Shown: positions 16,956 through 26,491, counted from the stretch's first letter. The stretch: DNA of 64,000 nt from Deltaproteobacteria bacterium (GCA_011526105.1 WYAZ01000059.1:92737-156736), one strand, 5' to 3'. Made by a program: numbers and translations. The notes: a model not told the origin generated them from the letters alone.

Positions 16956-18285
16956 CCAGGGACCCTCCGCTCACCCCTGCCAGCTCGGGCGAGACTCCGA
17001 GCGCCGCGAAGGCCGCAGCTCGGGACCAAGCCTGCAGCGGCTCCGGGGAGATCGCGGCCAAAGCCTCCTCGACGAAGGCCGCCCTCAGCATCGCTCTGGC
17101 GGCGTCGCCATCGATGCCGCGACTGGCAAGGAAGAAGAGCTGCTCCTCATCGAGCTGGCCGACCGTGGCGCCGTGACTGGCCTCGACCTCTTTCGCGTAG
17201 ATCTCGAGCTGAGGGCGGGTGTCGACCTCGGCCTCGCGCGATAGGAGCAGGTTTCGATTCACTTGATGCGCAACCGCGCCGCCCGCAGACTCGTCGACGA
17301 TCACTCGCCCGTGAAACGCGGTGTGGCCGCTACCATCCGCGATGGTCTTGTAGAGCTGTTGGCTCTTGGCTCTCGGGCCTCGGTGATGAACAAGCACGTC
17401 GTGCTCCGCGTGCGAAGTGCCGCTGGCGAGGGCGAGCCCGCCCAGCGCGACCTCCGCCGCTTCGCCGAGGTTCACCTGGAGTTCGCTCCGCGAAACCCCG
17501 CCTCGGAGCAGAAGCTGGTGGCCCGTGAAGCGGGCGCCCCTTCCGAGCTCGACCTCACTCCGGAGGAGCAAACTCGAGTCTGGCCCCCCGAGTACGGCCC
17601 GCGACTCCGTCAGCGAACCGCCCTCGTCGACTGTCACCAAGGTCTGGTGAGAGGCCAGGGCTCGAGACTCGGAGGATGACAAGAAGACCTGCGCCAAAGA
17701 GGCGTTGGCGCCGGCCGTGAGGTGGACTCGGAGCTCGCCGAAGACCGCGGGCGCCTCACCGGACGCGCTCGTCAGATGGATGAGCGCCAGGTCGACCGGG
17801 TGCGGACTCGAGATCCGGAGAAGCAGGTCTTCACGGGCAAGCGCCGAACTCAAGGCGGTCAGCCCTTGGTTCTCGACCCCGGCGCGGGCGGCGCGTCGTT
17901 CTGCGGCCCAGGCGTCCGCGGACGCGGCCGGACCACATAGGAGATGAACTCCGGTGGGCAGTGCCTCGGGCGAACTCAGCGCCGCGCTGTACCCCCCATC
18001 GAGGAACACCAGGCGATGCGCGAACCCGAGGCTGTCGATCTCCGACTTCAGCCGAGGATCGAGAGGCTCGGCCTCTGGGCCGGGGTTAGGGGCCAGATCC
18101 TTGCCGAAGACCCGCTTGAGCGGCAGATACCGCCAGCTCTCGTCCTTTCGAGAAGGCAAGCCGAGCTGTCGGAAGCGATCGAGGCTGAGGGCCCGAGTTC
18201 CGAACGACCCGTGTTCGGCGAGGCCCGCCGCAAGCCAGGCGCGGCCTTCCGTGAACAAGTGCTCGCTCCGTTCGCTCGAGTTCAC
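16945..18285 (-). CDS. sufD: Fe-S cluster scaffold subunit SufD
   Basis: A 446-residue SufD homolog, partner of SufB in the SufBC2D scaffold. The C-terminal beta-helix and helical tail carry the family signature: RAKSQQLYKTIADGSGHTAFHGRVIV, the conserved DTRPQLEIYAKEVEASHGATVGQLDEEQLFFLASRGI and the following helix ARAMLRAAF. The His in ASHGATVG is the residue implicated in cluster binding in E. coli SufD. The N-terminal half diverges, as is usual. The start overlaps sufC by 4 nt and the stop overlaps sufS by 11 nt. Confidence 0.94.
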   Translation of the reverse strand: MNSSERSEHLFTEGRAWLAAGLAEHGSFGTRALSLDRFRQLGLPSRKDESWRYLPLKRVFGKDLAPNPGPEAEPLDPRLKSEIDSLGFAHRLVFLDGGYSAALSSPEALPTGVHLLCGPAASADAWAAERRAARAGVENQGLTALSSALAREDLLLRISSPHPVDLALIHLTSASGEAPAVFGELRVHLTAGANASLAQVFLSSSESRALASHQTLVTVDEGGSLTESRAVLGGPDSSLLLRSEVELGRGARFTGHQLLLRGGVSRSELQVNLGEAAEVALGGLALASGTSHAEHDVLVHHRGPRAKSQQLYKTIADGSGHTAFHGRVIVDESAGGAVAHQVNRNLLLSREAEVDTRPQLEIYAKEVEASHGATVGQLDEEQLFFLASRGIDGDAARAMLRAAFVEEALAAISPEPLQAWSRAAAFAALGVSPELAGVSGGSLDVG

Positions 18286-19037
18286 GGGCGTGCCTCCTTC
18301 AGCCAGCCGTACCCCTTCGACTCGAGTTCGAGCGCGAGCTCCTTGCCGCCGCTCTTCACGATGCGGCCTTCAGCGAAGACGTGCACGACGTCCGGAATGA
18401 TGTAGTCGAGGAGTCGCTGGTAGTGCGTCACGACCAAGAAGGCACGCTCGGGGCTGCGAAGACGGTTGACGCCCTCCGCCACCATCCGCAGCGCATCGAT
18501 ATCGAGCCCCGAGTCGGTCTCGTCCAAGATGGCGAACCTGGGTTCGAGCACAGACATCTGCAGCACCTCGTTGTGCTTCTTCTCGCCGCCCGAGAAGCCA
18601 TCATTGACGTGGCGTTGGGCGAGCTTGGGGTCCATGCCCAGCTCCTTCATGATCTGCCGCATCTTGGAGAGCAGATCGCGGCTGTCGATCTCGTCCTGGC
18701 CCCGGGCCTTGCGGTGTGCGTTGAGCGCCGACCGCAGGAAGTACGTGTTGTTCACGCCGGGGATGGCCACCGGATACTGAAAGGCCAAGAAGAGCCCGGC
18801 CCAAGCGCGTTCTTCGGGGGCGAGCGCGAGCAGATCTTGGCCCATGAAGCGGACCTTGCCCGAGGTGACCTCGTAGCCGGGCTTTCCAGCCAGCACGTGT
18901 GCGAGGCTGCTCTTGCCTGAGCCGTTCGGGCCCATGACCGCGTGCACTTCTCCGCCGGGGACCACAAGGTTCACGCCGCGCAGCACCTCGTGGCCGGCGA
19001 TGGTTGCTTTCAGATCTTCAATCTCGAGTAGGTTCAT
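18282..19037 (-). CDS. sufC: Fe-S assembly ATPase SufC
   Basis: A 251-residue ABC-type ATPase that drives SufBCD. Walker A GPNGSGKSS at 36-44, Q-loop in FLAFQYPVAIPGVN, ABC signature FSGGEKK, Walker B and SufC-specific FAILDETDSGLDIDAL, and H-loop VVTHYQRLLDYI. All catalytic motifs are intact. It is a soluble ATPase, not a transporter, despite the fold. It lies 14 nt after sufB and overlaps sufD by 4 nt. Confidence 0.97.
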   Translation of the reverse strand: MNLLEIEDLKATIAGHEVLRGVNLVVPGGEVHAVMGPNGSGKSSLAHVLAGKPGYEVTSGKVRFMGQDLLALAPEERAWAGLFLAFQYPVAIPGVNNTYFLRSALNAHRKARGQDEIDSRDLLSKMRQIMKELGMDPKLAQRHVNDGFSGGEKKHNEVLQMSVLEPRFAILDETDSGLDIDALRMVAEGVNRLRSPERAFLVVTHYQRLLDYIIPDVVHVFAEGRIVKSGGKELALELESKGYGWLKEARP

Positions 19038-19051
19038 GATGTCTCTCGGGC

Positions 19052-20494
19052 TCAGCCCACTGCTCCCTCTAAACTCACGCTCATCAGTTTGTTGGCCTCG
19101 ACCGCAAACTCCATCGGGAGTTGATTAAACACTTCCCGGCAGAAGCCGTTCACGATCATGGACACCGCAGCCTCTTCGTTCAGGCCTCGCTGGGCGAGGT
19201 AGAAGAGCTGGTCGTCACTGATCTTGCTCGTAGTCGCCTCGTGCTCGACCTTCGCGGTGGGGTTGCGCACTTCGACGTACGGGAAGGTGTGCGCCCCGCT
19301 GGTCGCGGACAGCAGCAGCGAATCACACTGGGTGTAGTTCCGGGCGCCGTCGGCGCCGGGCATGATCTTGACCAGCCCGCGATAGGTGTTGTCTCCGTGC
19401 GCGGCCGAGATGCCTTTGGAGATGATCGTGCTCTTCGTGTTCTTTCCGATGTGGATCATCTTCGTCCCGGTATCGGCCTGCTGCCGCTTCGCGGTGAGCG
19501 CGACGGAGTAGAACTCTCCGACGGACTCGTCGCCCTGGAGGATGCAGCTGGGGTACTTCCAGGTGATGGCGCTGCCGGTCTCGACCTGGGTCCAGGAGAT
19601 CTTCGAGCGTATTCCGCGGCATGCGCCGCGTTTGGTGACGAAGTTGTAGATGCCGCCCTTGCCGTGTTCGTCGCCGGGGTACCAGTTCTGGACCGTGGAG
19701 TATTTGATCTCGGCTCGGTCGAAGGCGACCAACTCGACGACTGCCGCGTGGAGCTGGTTCTCGTCGCGCTGAGGTGCGGTGCAGCCTTCGAGATACGACA
19801 CGTAGCTGTCGTCCTCGGCCACGATCAACGTGCGTTCGAACTGGCCGGTGTTTCGCGCGTTGATTCGGAAGTAGGTGGAGAGCTCCATGGGGCAGCGAAC
19901 GCCCCTGGGGATGAAGACGAAGGAGCCATCCGAGAAGACCGCGGAGTTGAGCGCGGCAAAGTAGTTGTCAGCGACCGGGACCACGGAGCCCAGGTACTTC
20001 CGGACGAGGTCGGGATGCTCGCGCACCGCCTCGGACATGGAGCAGAAGATGACGCCGGCCTCGCCCAGCTTCTCCCTGAAGGTGGTCGCGACCGAGACGG
20101 AGTCGAACACCGCGTCGACGGCGACCCCAGCGAGGGTGGCCTGCTCGTGCAGCGGAATCCCCAGCTTCTCGTAGGTGCGCAAGAGCTCGGGGTCGACCTC
20201 CTCGAGGCTCTTGGGGCGCTTCTTGGTGTTCGGCGCGGAGTAGTAGGAGAGCGCCTGGTAGTCGATGCGCGGATACTTCACCTTCTGCCAGTTGGGCTCG
20301 GCCATCTCCTTCCATCGCGCGAACGCGGCGAGGCGCCAGTTCAGCATCCAAGCCGGCTCATCCTTCTCACGCGAGATGAAGCGGATGGTTCCCTCGTCCA
20401 AGCCGGGCGGGAGGGATCGGGTCTCGATCTTGGTCTCCCAACCGTGTTCGTAGTCGCGTCCGGCGATCTCGCGGAGTTCGACATTGTCGGTCAT
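19052..20494 (-). CDS. sufB: Fe-S cluster scaffold subunit SufB
   Basis: A 480-residue SufB, the main scaffold subunit on which clusters form. Signatures: [59 protein letters not shown] (the cysteine region that receives sulfur from SufS), [19 protein letters not shown] and the C-terminal [20 protein letters not shown] set the start at the ATG at 20494 because it overlaps the sufR stop (ATGA) and matches the family N-terminus; the frame stays open far upstream but lies inside sufR. It is followed by sufC after 14 nt. Confidence 0.97.
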   Translation of the reverse strand: MTDNVELREIAGRDYEHGWETKIETRSLPPGLDEGTIRFISREKDEPAWMLNWRLAAFARWKEMAEPNWQKVKYPRIDYQALSYYSAPNTKKRPKSLEEVDPELLRTYEKLGIPLHEQATLAGVAVDAVFDSVSVATTFREKLGEAGVIFCSMSEAVREHPDLVRKYLGSVVPVADNYFAALNSAVFSDGSFVFIPRGVRCPMELSTYFRINARNTGQFERTLIVAEDDSYVSYLEGCTAPQRDENQLHAAVVELVAFDRAEIKYSTVQNWYPGDEHGKGGIYNFVTKRGACRGIRSKISWTQVETGSAITWKYPSCILQGDESVGEFYSVALTAKRQQADTGTKMIHIGKNTKSTIISKGISAAHGDNTYRGLVKIMPGADGARNYTQCDSLLLSATSGAHTFPYVEVRNPTAKVEHEATTSKISDDQLFYLAQRGLNEEAAVSMIVNGFCREVFNQLPMEFAVEANKLMSVSLEGAVG

Positions 20495-20952
20495 AGTTGT
20501 GGCCTCTTCTGAATTTGCACGAGCTTGGACTCGGCCGTGGTCTCGCGGTGGGGCCGTTGCATCTCGGCGAGCGAGAGTTGCTCGAGGCTGCTTTGCACCG
20601 CGTGGTTGATGCGGCGCCAGTTGGAGCGCACCGGGCACGCGGATTCGATGTCGCAGGGCAGTACGTTCTCTGTGCTGCACTCCGTCAGCGCGATGGGACC
20701 TTCGATGGCGGCGATGATGTCGGCGACCGAGATCTCCTCCGCCGGGCGAGCGAGGCGGTAGCCTCCGGTCTGGCCCCGAATGGAGGCTAGGATCTCGGCC
20801 CTCGCGAGCTGCTTCAGGATCTTGCCTACCGTTGGGTAGGGGAGTTTGGATGCAGATGCGAGTTCGCGAGCATTGTACGCCTGCCCCGGGGTCTCGGCGC
20901 AGTAGGTGAGCAGCACAATGCCGTAATCTGTGAGCTTTCCGAGTTTGAGCAC
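20491..20952 (-). CDS. sufR: Rrf2-family Fe-S regulator of the suf operon
   Basis: A 153-residue Rrf2/IscR-type transcription factor of the SUF-linked subgroup. The winged helix occupies about 1-80, with recognition region [21 protein letters not shown] and wing [12 protein letters not shown]. The Fe-S ligand region near 92-107 holds [18 protein letters not shown], giving three cysteines spaced as in IscR-like proteins, so it should bind a cluster and sense cluster sufficiency. As first gene of the operon, next to a perfect palindrome at 20962-20990, it likely autoregulates suf. The call is firm; repressor behaviour is inferred from the family. Confidence 0.93.
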   Translation of the reverse strand: MLKLGKLTDYGIVLLTYCAETPGQAYNARELASASKLPYPTVGKILKQLARAEILASIRGQTGGYRLARPAEEISVADIIAAIEGPIALTECSTENVLPCDIESACPVRSNWRRINHAVQSSLEQLSLAEMQRPHRETTAESKLVQIQKRPQL

Positions 20953-20961
20953 GCGGCCTCT

Positions 20962-20990
20962 CCAAATAGGACTAGCTGAGTCCTATTTGG
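20962..20990. promoter_or_regulatory. Perfect palindromic operator upstream of sufR
   Basis: A 29-bp site with perfect 12-bp arms, ccaaataggact and agtcctatttgg, around a 5-nt centre (agctg). It sits 10 nt before the sufR start in an AT-richer patch. The GACT-N5-AGTC core inside longer arms resembles the build of Rrf2/IscR type I sites. It is the obvious binding site for the SufR encoded next to it. Confidence 0.8.
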
Positions 20991-21044
20991 TCGGAGCCGC
21001 CCCATTTGTCAACCGCGTTGTTGGGCGCTGGACCTCGAGAGCCC

Positions 21045-22826
21045 CTACAGAGATTCCAGATAAGCGACCAGGGCCTGGACCTCTTCCGGCGCGAGCTGGC
21101 TCGTCCTGCCATGTCGGTCCCCGCCCCCGCAATCCGCGCGAAAACGGTCCAGGAGGGTGGGCGCGCACCCGTCGTGGAGGAAGGGCGCCCGGTACGCGAC
21201 GCCGACCAGGGCAGGCACTTCGAGCACGAGACCGGTGCCGACGTCGAAGGCCCCCGCGCCGCTCATTCGAGGGCCGTTGTGGCAGCCCACGCAACCCACG
21301 TCCGCGCGCTCGAAGAGCGTCTTGCCGATCGCCACTTCGGCATCGTCGGAGCGGCGAGGCGGAGGCGGGCCAGGGATGCGATCGATCCATCGAGAGAGCG
21401 CGGTGACCTGCTCCTCGTTCATCTGTCCGCCGCCCATGCGACTCTGGAAGACCTCGCTCACGAGGTGCTGGAAGTTTGGCATGTCGCCGTTCCAGTGGAA
21501 GGGCTCGCTGCCCAAAAGACCGCTGTGGATGGTCTGGCTGCGCCGCGGACCCAGCTCTTCAAAGTGCCAAACGTGGCCGTCATCTCCGCCTTCGGGGTGG
21601 CACGACGCGCAGGCGACGCCGCCGCCCGCGTCCATGTGAAAGAGCTTGAGGCCTGTGTCCACGAGACGCTCCGCGGCGAACGGGATCACGCGCCCTTGCA
21701 CTTCGACCACGGGCGGGTCTTGGCTGAGCCGCACGACGGTTCCATCCACGCGGTATGCGACCGCGACGTAGGAGCCCGGCGTGTTCCCGCCGATGACGAC
21801 TTCGCCCCCGAAGTCACAGTGGTGCGCGTTGGTGCCCGGCGGAAGCTCGTCGAGGTTACCGGAGACCGACGCGGGACGTCGCCCCTCCATCTCGGCCGGG
21901 GTCACGGCAGTGAACTGGCCCTCCTCCGCCACCGCGATGTCCATGACCAAGGTGGCGCCCAGCGCGGCTTGCGCACGCGAGACTCCGTCCGCGCCGATCT
22001 CGGTGACCACGCTCGAGACCACGCTGCAGCCAAAGCCGCCGTAGCCGCCGGGCTGGATCGACACCTCTGAGGTCTGGGCGAGCTGGTGGAGCACGAGCAC
22101 GGAGTCTCGGTCCGGGCTTGCGATGGTTCTCCACGCGACGGTAGGGGCGGTGTCGAATTGGGTGGTCGGCCTCACCCGCTGCTTGAGCTTGCCCTCGGGG
22201 TCGAGCATCAAGACCTCGGCCGAACGGAAGCGGCTGACCGCAATGCCCCCTTCGAGGATCACGACGTCGCGAAGGTCCTTGTCGAGCTCGACGTGGGTCA
22301 GAGTGCCGCCGCTTCGGTCCCAGAACGCGAGCAGGCCGTCGGCGCAAGCGATGATCAGGCGCGCACGCGATTCGTCGAAGGCGACGCCTCGGGGGGCGGC
22401 GCAGACGTCGAAGCGCGAGAGCACGGAGCCCGCCGCTGGATCGATCACCACCACCGCGCCGGAGCGACGCAGCGCGACGTAGACGTGGCCTTCTGCATCC
22501 GAGGCAAGCCGCCCGGGTTCGTCTCCTCGGTTGAGGCTGACGTGATGCAGCACCTCTTTCGTCTCGAGGTCGAGGACGTGAACTTGGTCTCGATCGGCGT
22601 CGGCGACCACCGCCAGCCGGTCGCCGACGATGTGCAGGTTTCCGCCCGACCACGCCGGCAGGTGATGTTGTGCGCTCTGGACGGCGTGGCCTGGCAGGAC
22701 CTGCGCGCCCGAGTTCCGATCGTTGCCCGGACCATCGGACACCGGCTTCTCTGAGTTGAGTTCACATGCGCAGAGAGAGAGGGAGAGGGTGAAGGGCAGG
22801 GCGCGCAGAAGCGTCATGAGAGGCAC
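21045..22826 (-). CDS. Diheme cytochrome c lipoprotein with beta-propeller-like N-terminal domain
   Basis: A protein of about 590 residues. From the likely ATG (second Met, residue 4) a short hydrophobic signal ends in LSLCAC, a lipobox. Residues about 60-390 contain repeated strands such as NLHIVGDRLAVVADADRDQVHVLDLETKEV and GHVYVALRRSGAVVVIDPAAGSVLSRFD, a YVTN/beta-propeller pattern. The C-terminal part has two CxxCH heme sites, CASCH (near 404) and CVGCH (near 511), in a cytochrome c peroxidase/MauG-like arrangement, with PHLHD-type spacing FLHDG later. It probably sits on the periplasmic face and handles electrons or peroxide; the substrate is unknown. Confidence 0.8.
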   Translation of the reverse strand: MPLMTLLRALPFTLSLSLCACELNSEKPVSDGPGNDRNSGAQVLPGHAVQSAQHHLPAWSGGNLHIVGDRLAVVADADRDQVHVLDLETKEVLHHVSLNRGDEPGRLASDAEGHVYVALRRSGAVVVIDPAAGSVLSRFDVCAAPRGVAFDESRARLIIACADGLLAFWDRSGGTLTHVELDKDLRDVVILEGGIAVSRFRSAEVLMLDPEGKLKQRVRPTTQFDTAPTVAWRTIASPDRDSVLVLHQLAQTSEVSIQPGGYGGFGCSVVSSVVTEIGADGVSRAQAALGATLVMDIAVAEEGQFTAVTPAEMEGRRPASVSGNLDELPPGTNAHHCDFGGEVVIGGNTPGSYVAVAYRVDGTVVRLSQDPPVVEVQGRVIPFAAERLVDTGLKLFHMDAGGGVACASCHPEGGDDGHVWHFEELGPRRSQTIHSGLLGSEPFHWNGDMPNFQHLVSEVFQSRMGGGQMNEEQVTALSRWIDRIPGPPPPRRSDDAEVAIGKTLFERADVGCVGCHNGPRMSGAGAFDVGTGLVLEVPALVGVAYRAPFLHDGCAPTLLDRFRADCGGGDRHGRTSQLAPEEVQALVAYLESL

Positions 22827-22880
22827 AATACCTGCGGCAGGCGCGGTCTGGGTAGGTGAGGGCGCGCAAACCCGGACTTT

Positions 22881-24227
22881 TCAGGGGCGCCACTCCACAC
22901 CCACGCCGAGCGAGGGACCGGCGAGCTCGGTGGTGTTGCAGGTTTGGTCGAGCAGGGTGCAGCGCGTCTCGAAAGCGACCCTCACCCCGCCAAGAAAGCC
23001 GGTGAGAAAGACCGAGTCGTGGCCGCCGTTTCCGCTGAGTAGATAACGCACGCCGAGGTCTCCAAAGGCGTGTCCTACTCGTCCACCACCCCCGCGCAGC
23101 CGCAGCGCAAATCGAGTGCCGACTGGGATCTGAGCGCTCGCGTGCAGGAAAGCGAAGTTGAACGCGTCATCGTACACCTGTGTGCCGCTCTCGGCCGCGA
23201 GGTGAAGCCCATCGTGAGCTCCGACGCGAATGGTAGGGATTAATGTCAACGCGCTCTTGGCGACGGAGTCGAAGTTCCGCTCGTTCACCGTCGCGCCGCC
23301 CGCACCCAAGGTGAGCTCGAAGAGCTGCGTGTCGAGACCCACGGCGGCCCAGCCGAGGATGGAGAACACGTTGCCTTGATCGGAACCCGAGAGGCCGACG
23401 GGGCGAATCTGGGCTCGCACGACCATGGGTAGCTTGAAACGATAGGCAGCGCTGAGGCTCGTGAGGGTGCCGAGCCCCAGCGTCGAGATCGGGAGGAAGG
23501 CTTGCATCTCACCGACGAGTTCGAACATGCCCCACTGCCGGGGCGGTGCCACGATGCTGCGCGTGACCGGCGCTCGGTCGGCCTTGCGCACGCGCGCCCC
23601 CTCGGTGACTGGTTCACCCAGCCCCACCCCCACGATCGCGCTGTCGTCGGTGATCTGCTCGACGCGCCCCACGATCGTAGCTCGTTCCCCCGAGAGGATT
23701 TCGATGCGATCGCCCATCTGGAGTCCCTGGGCGGCACCGATACCGATGAACACATCGAGGTCCTCGACCCGTGTAACCGCTCCCTCGGGCATCGCGAGTT
23801 TCTCAACGCCGCTCGGGGGACGGGGCGGGATGGGCTCGCCCGGTGCGGTGGGTCTCGCGGTGACCGCAGTCGTGCTCGAAGGCACCGTTCTTGGTGCCAC
23901 GTTCCCGACCGGATGGGCTTCACGCCGCTCGATTTCGACCCACACCACCCCCGACCTCGAGAAGAGCGCGATGGCTCGGCCCGGCACCGCTCTCGTGGCG
24001 ATCCGGCGCGGGGCTCCGTCGCTCAGGGCGTACTCGATGACTCCATCGAAGCCGCAGGCGACGTAGAGCACGGCTTCATGGACGAGCGCGTCCTCGGCGG
24101 CGCAGTCCGCGACCGACCAGCCTTTGTCTATCGTTTCTACAAACACACGATGGGCTTCGACGTGCGCGCTCCACTCCACTGGCGCTGTGGTAAGGAAGCC
24201 GGCGAGGGCGAAGAGGAGCGGGCTCAT
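22881..24227 (-). CDS. Exported protein with predicted C-terminal beta-barrel, unknown function
   Basis: Family not recognised. The 448-residue product starts with a hydrophobic stretch (SPLLFALAGFLTTAP) that can act as signal peptide. Residues about 30-105 form a small beta domain (VLYVACGFDGVIEYAL). A Pro/Thr-rich linker follows at about 110-140, then a segment with FIGIGAAQGLQMGDRIEILSG and VGRVEQI, similar to small beta-barrel domains seen in surface proteins. From about 230 to the end, alternating hydrophobic strands and a terminal aromatic-rich strand (VGVEWRP) suggest an outer-membrane barrel. It is transcribed divergently from the Cys-rich lipoprotein gene. Confidence 0.62.
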   Translation of the reverse strand: MSPLLFALAGFLTTAPVEWSAHVEAHRVFVETIDKGWSVADCAAEDALVHEAVLYVACGFDGVIEYALSDGAPRRIATRAVPGRAIALFSRSGVVWVEIERREAHPVGNVAPRTVPSSTTAVTARPTAPGEPIPPRPPSGVEKLAMPEGAVTRVEDLDVFIGIGAAQGLQMGDRIEILSGERATIVGRVEQITDDSAIVGVGLGEPVTEGARVRKADRAPVTRSIVAPPRQWGMFELVGEMQAFLPISTLGLGTLTSLSAAYRFKLPMVVRAQIRPVGLSGSDQGNVFSILGWAAVGLDTQLFELTLGAGGATVNERNFDSVAKSALTLIPTIRVGAHDGLHLAAESGTQVYDDAFNFAFLHASAQIPVGTRFALRLRGGGGRVGHAFGDLGVRYLLSGNGGHDSVFLTGFLGGVRVAFETRCTLLDQTCNTTELAGPSLGVGVEWRP

Positions 24228-24308
24228 GACCCGGAGATCGCACCGACGCTGGAGGGTGTCAAACCTCGCCGCTTGCTCCGCCTGCTCGTGGGCGATAGTC
24301 TCTCGGCG

Positions 24309-25058
24309 ATGCGCGTCCTGATCTCCTCGGTGGCGCTACTGTCGCTCACCGGCATCCTCGGGTGTGAGTTCAATCGAGACGGACGCCGCTGCGAGCCCCG
24401 CATCCAGGTCGGAGGTACCTGCGCCTTCGGCTTGTCCGCCGCCGATGAGGCCCCGGCTCGTGAGCCCGGCCTGTTCATCCCAGGTGATCCCAGCTTTCCA
24501 CCATCGAGCACTCAGGACCAAGGGTGCGAGCCAAATGCAGGCTGCGAGTCCCGGACCCTGACTTGTCAGCCGCTGCCCGGCATCGGCCAGCCTTGCCTCG
24601 ACGGCTCTTCGTGTGCGCCGCCGCTGGTCTGCGACTTCTCGATCTTTCAATGTGCTCAACCTTCCGTCGACGGTGAGCCTTGCGAATCGCGGAGCTGTGC
24701 GACCGGGCATCGCTGCGTCGATCGCACGTGTATCGCTTCCGCCCTCTTTTCGCCTTGCAGCGCCCACACGGAGTGCCCGGCCGGCCACTTCTGTGAGCTC
24801 GCGGGCACCCGGAGCTGTCTGGTCCAAGTGACGCTGGGGGAGGTGTGTGCCGCGAGCGCGGCCTGTGCTCCGCCCGGGGTGTGCTCCTCCGAAGGCCGCT
24901 GTGTGGCCCCTTTGGAGCGGGGTGACGAGTGTGTGGATGGCTGCGGCGGCGGGCTCTTCTGCACCGCCGGCGGAAGCTCGACCAACGATCGCTTCGAGGA
25001 CGGAGTGACTGTGCCCTCGGCGGGCGGCCTCGGCGGCTCGGGTTCGCGGGGCCGCTGA
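24309..25058 (+). CDS. Cysteine-rich lipoprotein
   Basis: A 249-residue lipoprotein: signal MRVLISSVALLSLTGILGC ending in the lipobox L-G-C, then a region with some 25 cysteines in repeats of the form G-x-P-C-x(4-6)-C-x(4-7)-C-x(3-6)-C (GQPCLDGSSCAPPLVCD, GEPCESRSCATGHRC, GDECVDGCGGGLFC). Such EGF- or Dickkopf-like disulfide repeats are common in secreted myxobacterial proteins of unknown role. I chose the ATG at 24309 because the signal peptide begins there; the frame is open upstream but overlaps the divergent gene. The last 20 residues are Gly/Ser-rich. Confidence 0.75.
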   Translation: MRVLISSVALLSLTGILGCEFNRDGRRCEPRIQVGGTCAFGLSAADEAPAREPGLFIPGDPSFPPSSTQDQGCEPNAGCESRTLTCQPLPGIGQPCLDGSSCAPPLVCDFSIFQCAQPSVDGEPCESRSCATGHRCVDRTCIASALFSPCSAHTECPAGHFCELAGTRSCLVQVTLGEVCAASAACAPPGVCSSEGRCVAPLERGDECVDGCGGGLFCTAGGSSTNDRFEDGVTVPSAGGLGGSGSRGR

Positions 25059-25095
25059 GTTGACCGGAGTCCCAGCCTCTAGAAGACTCTCGCGC

Positions 25096-25656
25096 ATGAG
25101 AGTCCTCCGCAGCCTTGCGCTCATTTTCGCTCCCCTCTGTTTCGCCTGTGGAGACAGCAGCGGGGACGGACCGGATGCGTCCGCCGTGGATCTCGGCGCT
25201 GAGCCGATGCCCTGTCCGGAGATCACGAGCCCTCGCATGTCGGGAAGCTTCACCGTCAACGGCGACGCGTACACCTTCGACTGCGACCTCAGTACCGCCG
25301 AGCGCGAGGACATCATCTTCCTGCAGACGCCGAACATCACGAGCGGCGCCATCCGTTGCCAGCGTGCGGAGGACCCTCGCTACGAGGTCACGCTCGACAT
25401 CAAATCCGAGCCCTTCGCGGCGACCTACAACGACGACACCGTGGTCGAGGTCTCGGCCACGCTTCGAAACGGCATCAACCTCAACGGACCCACCGCCATG
25501 AACACCGCCTCACATCAAGTCGTGGTGGAGTGCTTCGACAAGGCGAACCTCCGGATCAACGGCTCTTTCGATGCGAGCTTCTCTCAGGTTGGGTCGGACA
25601 ACTTCAACGGCTACGGCGACATCAGCGGGACCTTCTCCGCCAATCTGATGCAGTGA
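25096..25656 (+). CDS. Small lipoprotein of unknown function
   Basis: A 186-residue lipoprotein starting at the ATG at 25096, where a signal peptide MRVLRSLALIFAPLCFAC ends in a lipobox-like FAC. The mature part has four further cysteines and a run of beta strands (SGSFTVNGDAYTFDCDL, EVTLDIKSEPF, VVVECFDKANLRINGSFDASF), suggesting a small immunoglobulin-like or jelly-roll domain. No family recognised. It lies 37 nt after the Cys-rich lipoprotein gene, so they may be co-expressed. Its 3' end overlaps the convergent znuB gene by 35 nt. Confidence 0.68.
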   Translation: MRVLRSLALIFAPLCFACGDSSGDGPDASAVDLGAEPMPCPEITSPRMSGSFTVNGDAYTFDCDLSTAEREDIIFLQTPNITSGAIRCQRAEDPRYEVTLDIKSEPFAATYNDDTVVEVSATLRNGINLNGPTAMNTASHQVVVECFDKANLRINGSFDASFSQVGSDNFNGYGDISGTFSANLMQ

Positions 25657-26491
25657 AGAGCCACGCTCCACCCGCGAGGCCGGCCGCAACCAAGGTCTGA
25701 GCCGCGCCGACGGGCAGCCGCGCCCAGAACGCGAGCACGTAGCCGACAAAGCCGGATACCGCGCCGAGCAGCCCAGCGAGGACCAGCGCCCGCGGCACGT
25801 TCGCGCACACGAGCGTGGCGGCCAGCGCAGGCAGAACGCTCAACGCAAAGCTCGGGAGGGCACCGATGACTCGGGTCGACACGGAGACCCCGAGCGCGAT
25901 CGAGAGCAGCAGAACGAGCTCCAAGCTTCGCACCGGAAGACCACGGACTCTCGCTCCGGCGCGATCAAAAGACACCGCAGCGAAACCGCGCCAGGCGAGG
26001 GCATGAAGGAGCACGAGCAGCGTCACCACGACGAACACCAGTCGAAACTGCTCGGGCAAGACCGCCACCGCGCTGCCGAGCAGCAGCGAGTCGATGTCGT
26101 GAAGGTCTTGAACGATCCGTGTGCCGAGCGCCAAGGTGCCGGCTGCACCCACGAGGTAGATGAGACCGAGCAGGCCCTCTCGGTGCGCACCCGCTCGTTT
26201 GCGCTCGAACGCGGCCGGCATCACCGCGATCGCGGCTGCGATCGCGGCGCCGAGCGTGGGTGGGAAGTGCTCGGGCGAGAGTCCGAGGCGACGCTCTAGC
26301 CAGAAGGCCGACGCCACCCCCAGGCTCGACGCCTGTCCCAGCGCGGCGGCGAGGAAGACGAGGCGTCGCAACACGATGTAGACGCCCATCGCCCCCAGCG
26401 CGAGGCCGAGCAAGGTTCCCGACCAGGCGGCATCGGCGAAGAGCTCAAAGCTCTCGAAGAAGACCCGCAGGCTGGTGTCCTCGGTGTTCAT
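25622..26491 (-). CDS. znuB: Zinc/manganese-type ABC transporter permease
   Basis: A 289-residue ABC-3 family permease with about eight hydrophobic segments. Family features: GTLLGLALGAMGVYIVLRRLVFLAAALGQAS near the N-terminus and SIALGVSVSTRVIGALPSFALSVLPALAATL toward the C-terminus. It forms the inner-membrane channel for zinc (or manganese) with the ATPase just upstream, overlapping it by 4 nt. The metal is inferred from operon content. Last gene of the operon. Confidence 0.9.
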   Translation of the reverse strand: MNTEDTSLRVFFESFELFADAAWSGTLLGLALGAMGVYIVLRRLVFLAAALGQASSLGVASAFWLERRLGLSPEHFPPTLGAAIAAAIAVMPAAFERKRAGAHREGLLGLIYLVGAAGTLALGTRIVQDLHDIDSLLLGSAVAVLPEQFRLVFVVVTLLVLLHALAWRGFAAVSFDRAGARVRGLPVRSLELVLLLSIALGVSVSTRVIGALPSFALSVLPALAATLVCANVPRALVLAGLLGAVSGFVGYVLAFWARLPVGAAQTLVAAGLAGGAWLFTASDWRRRSR

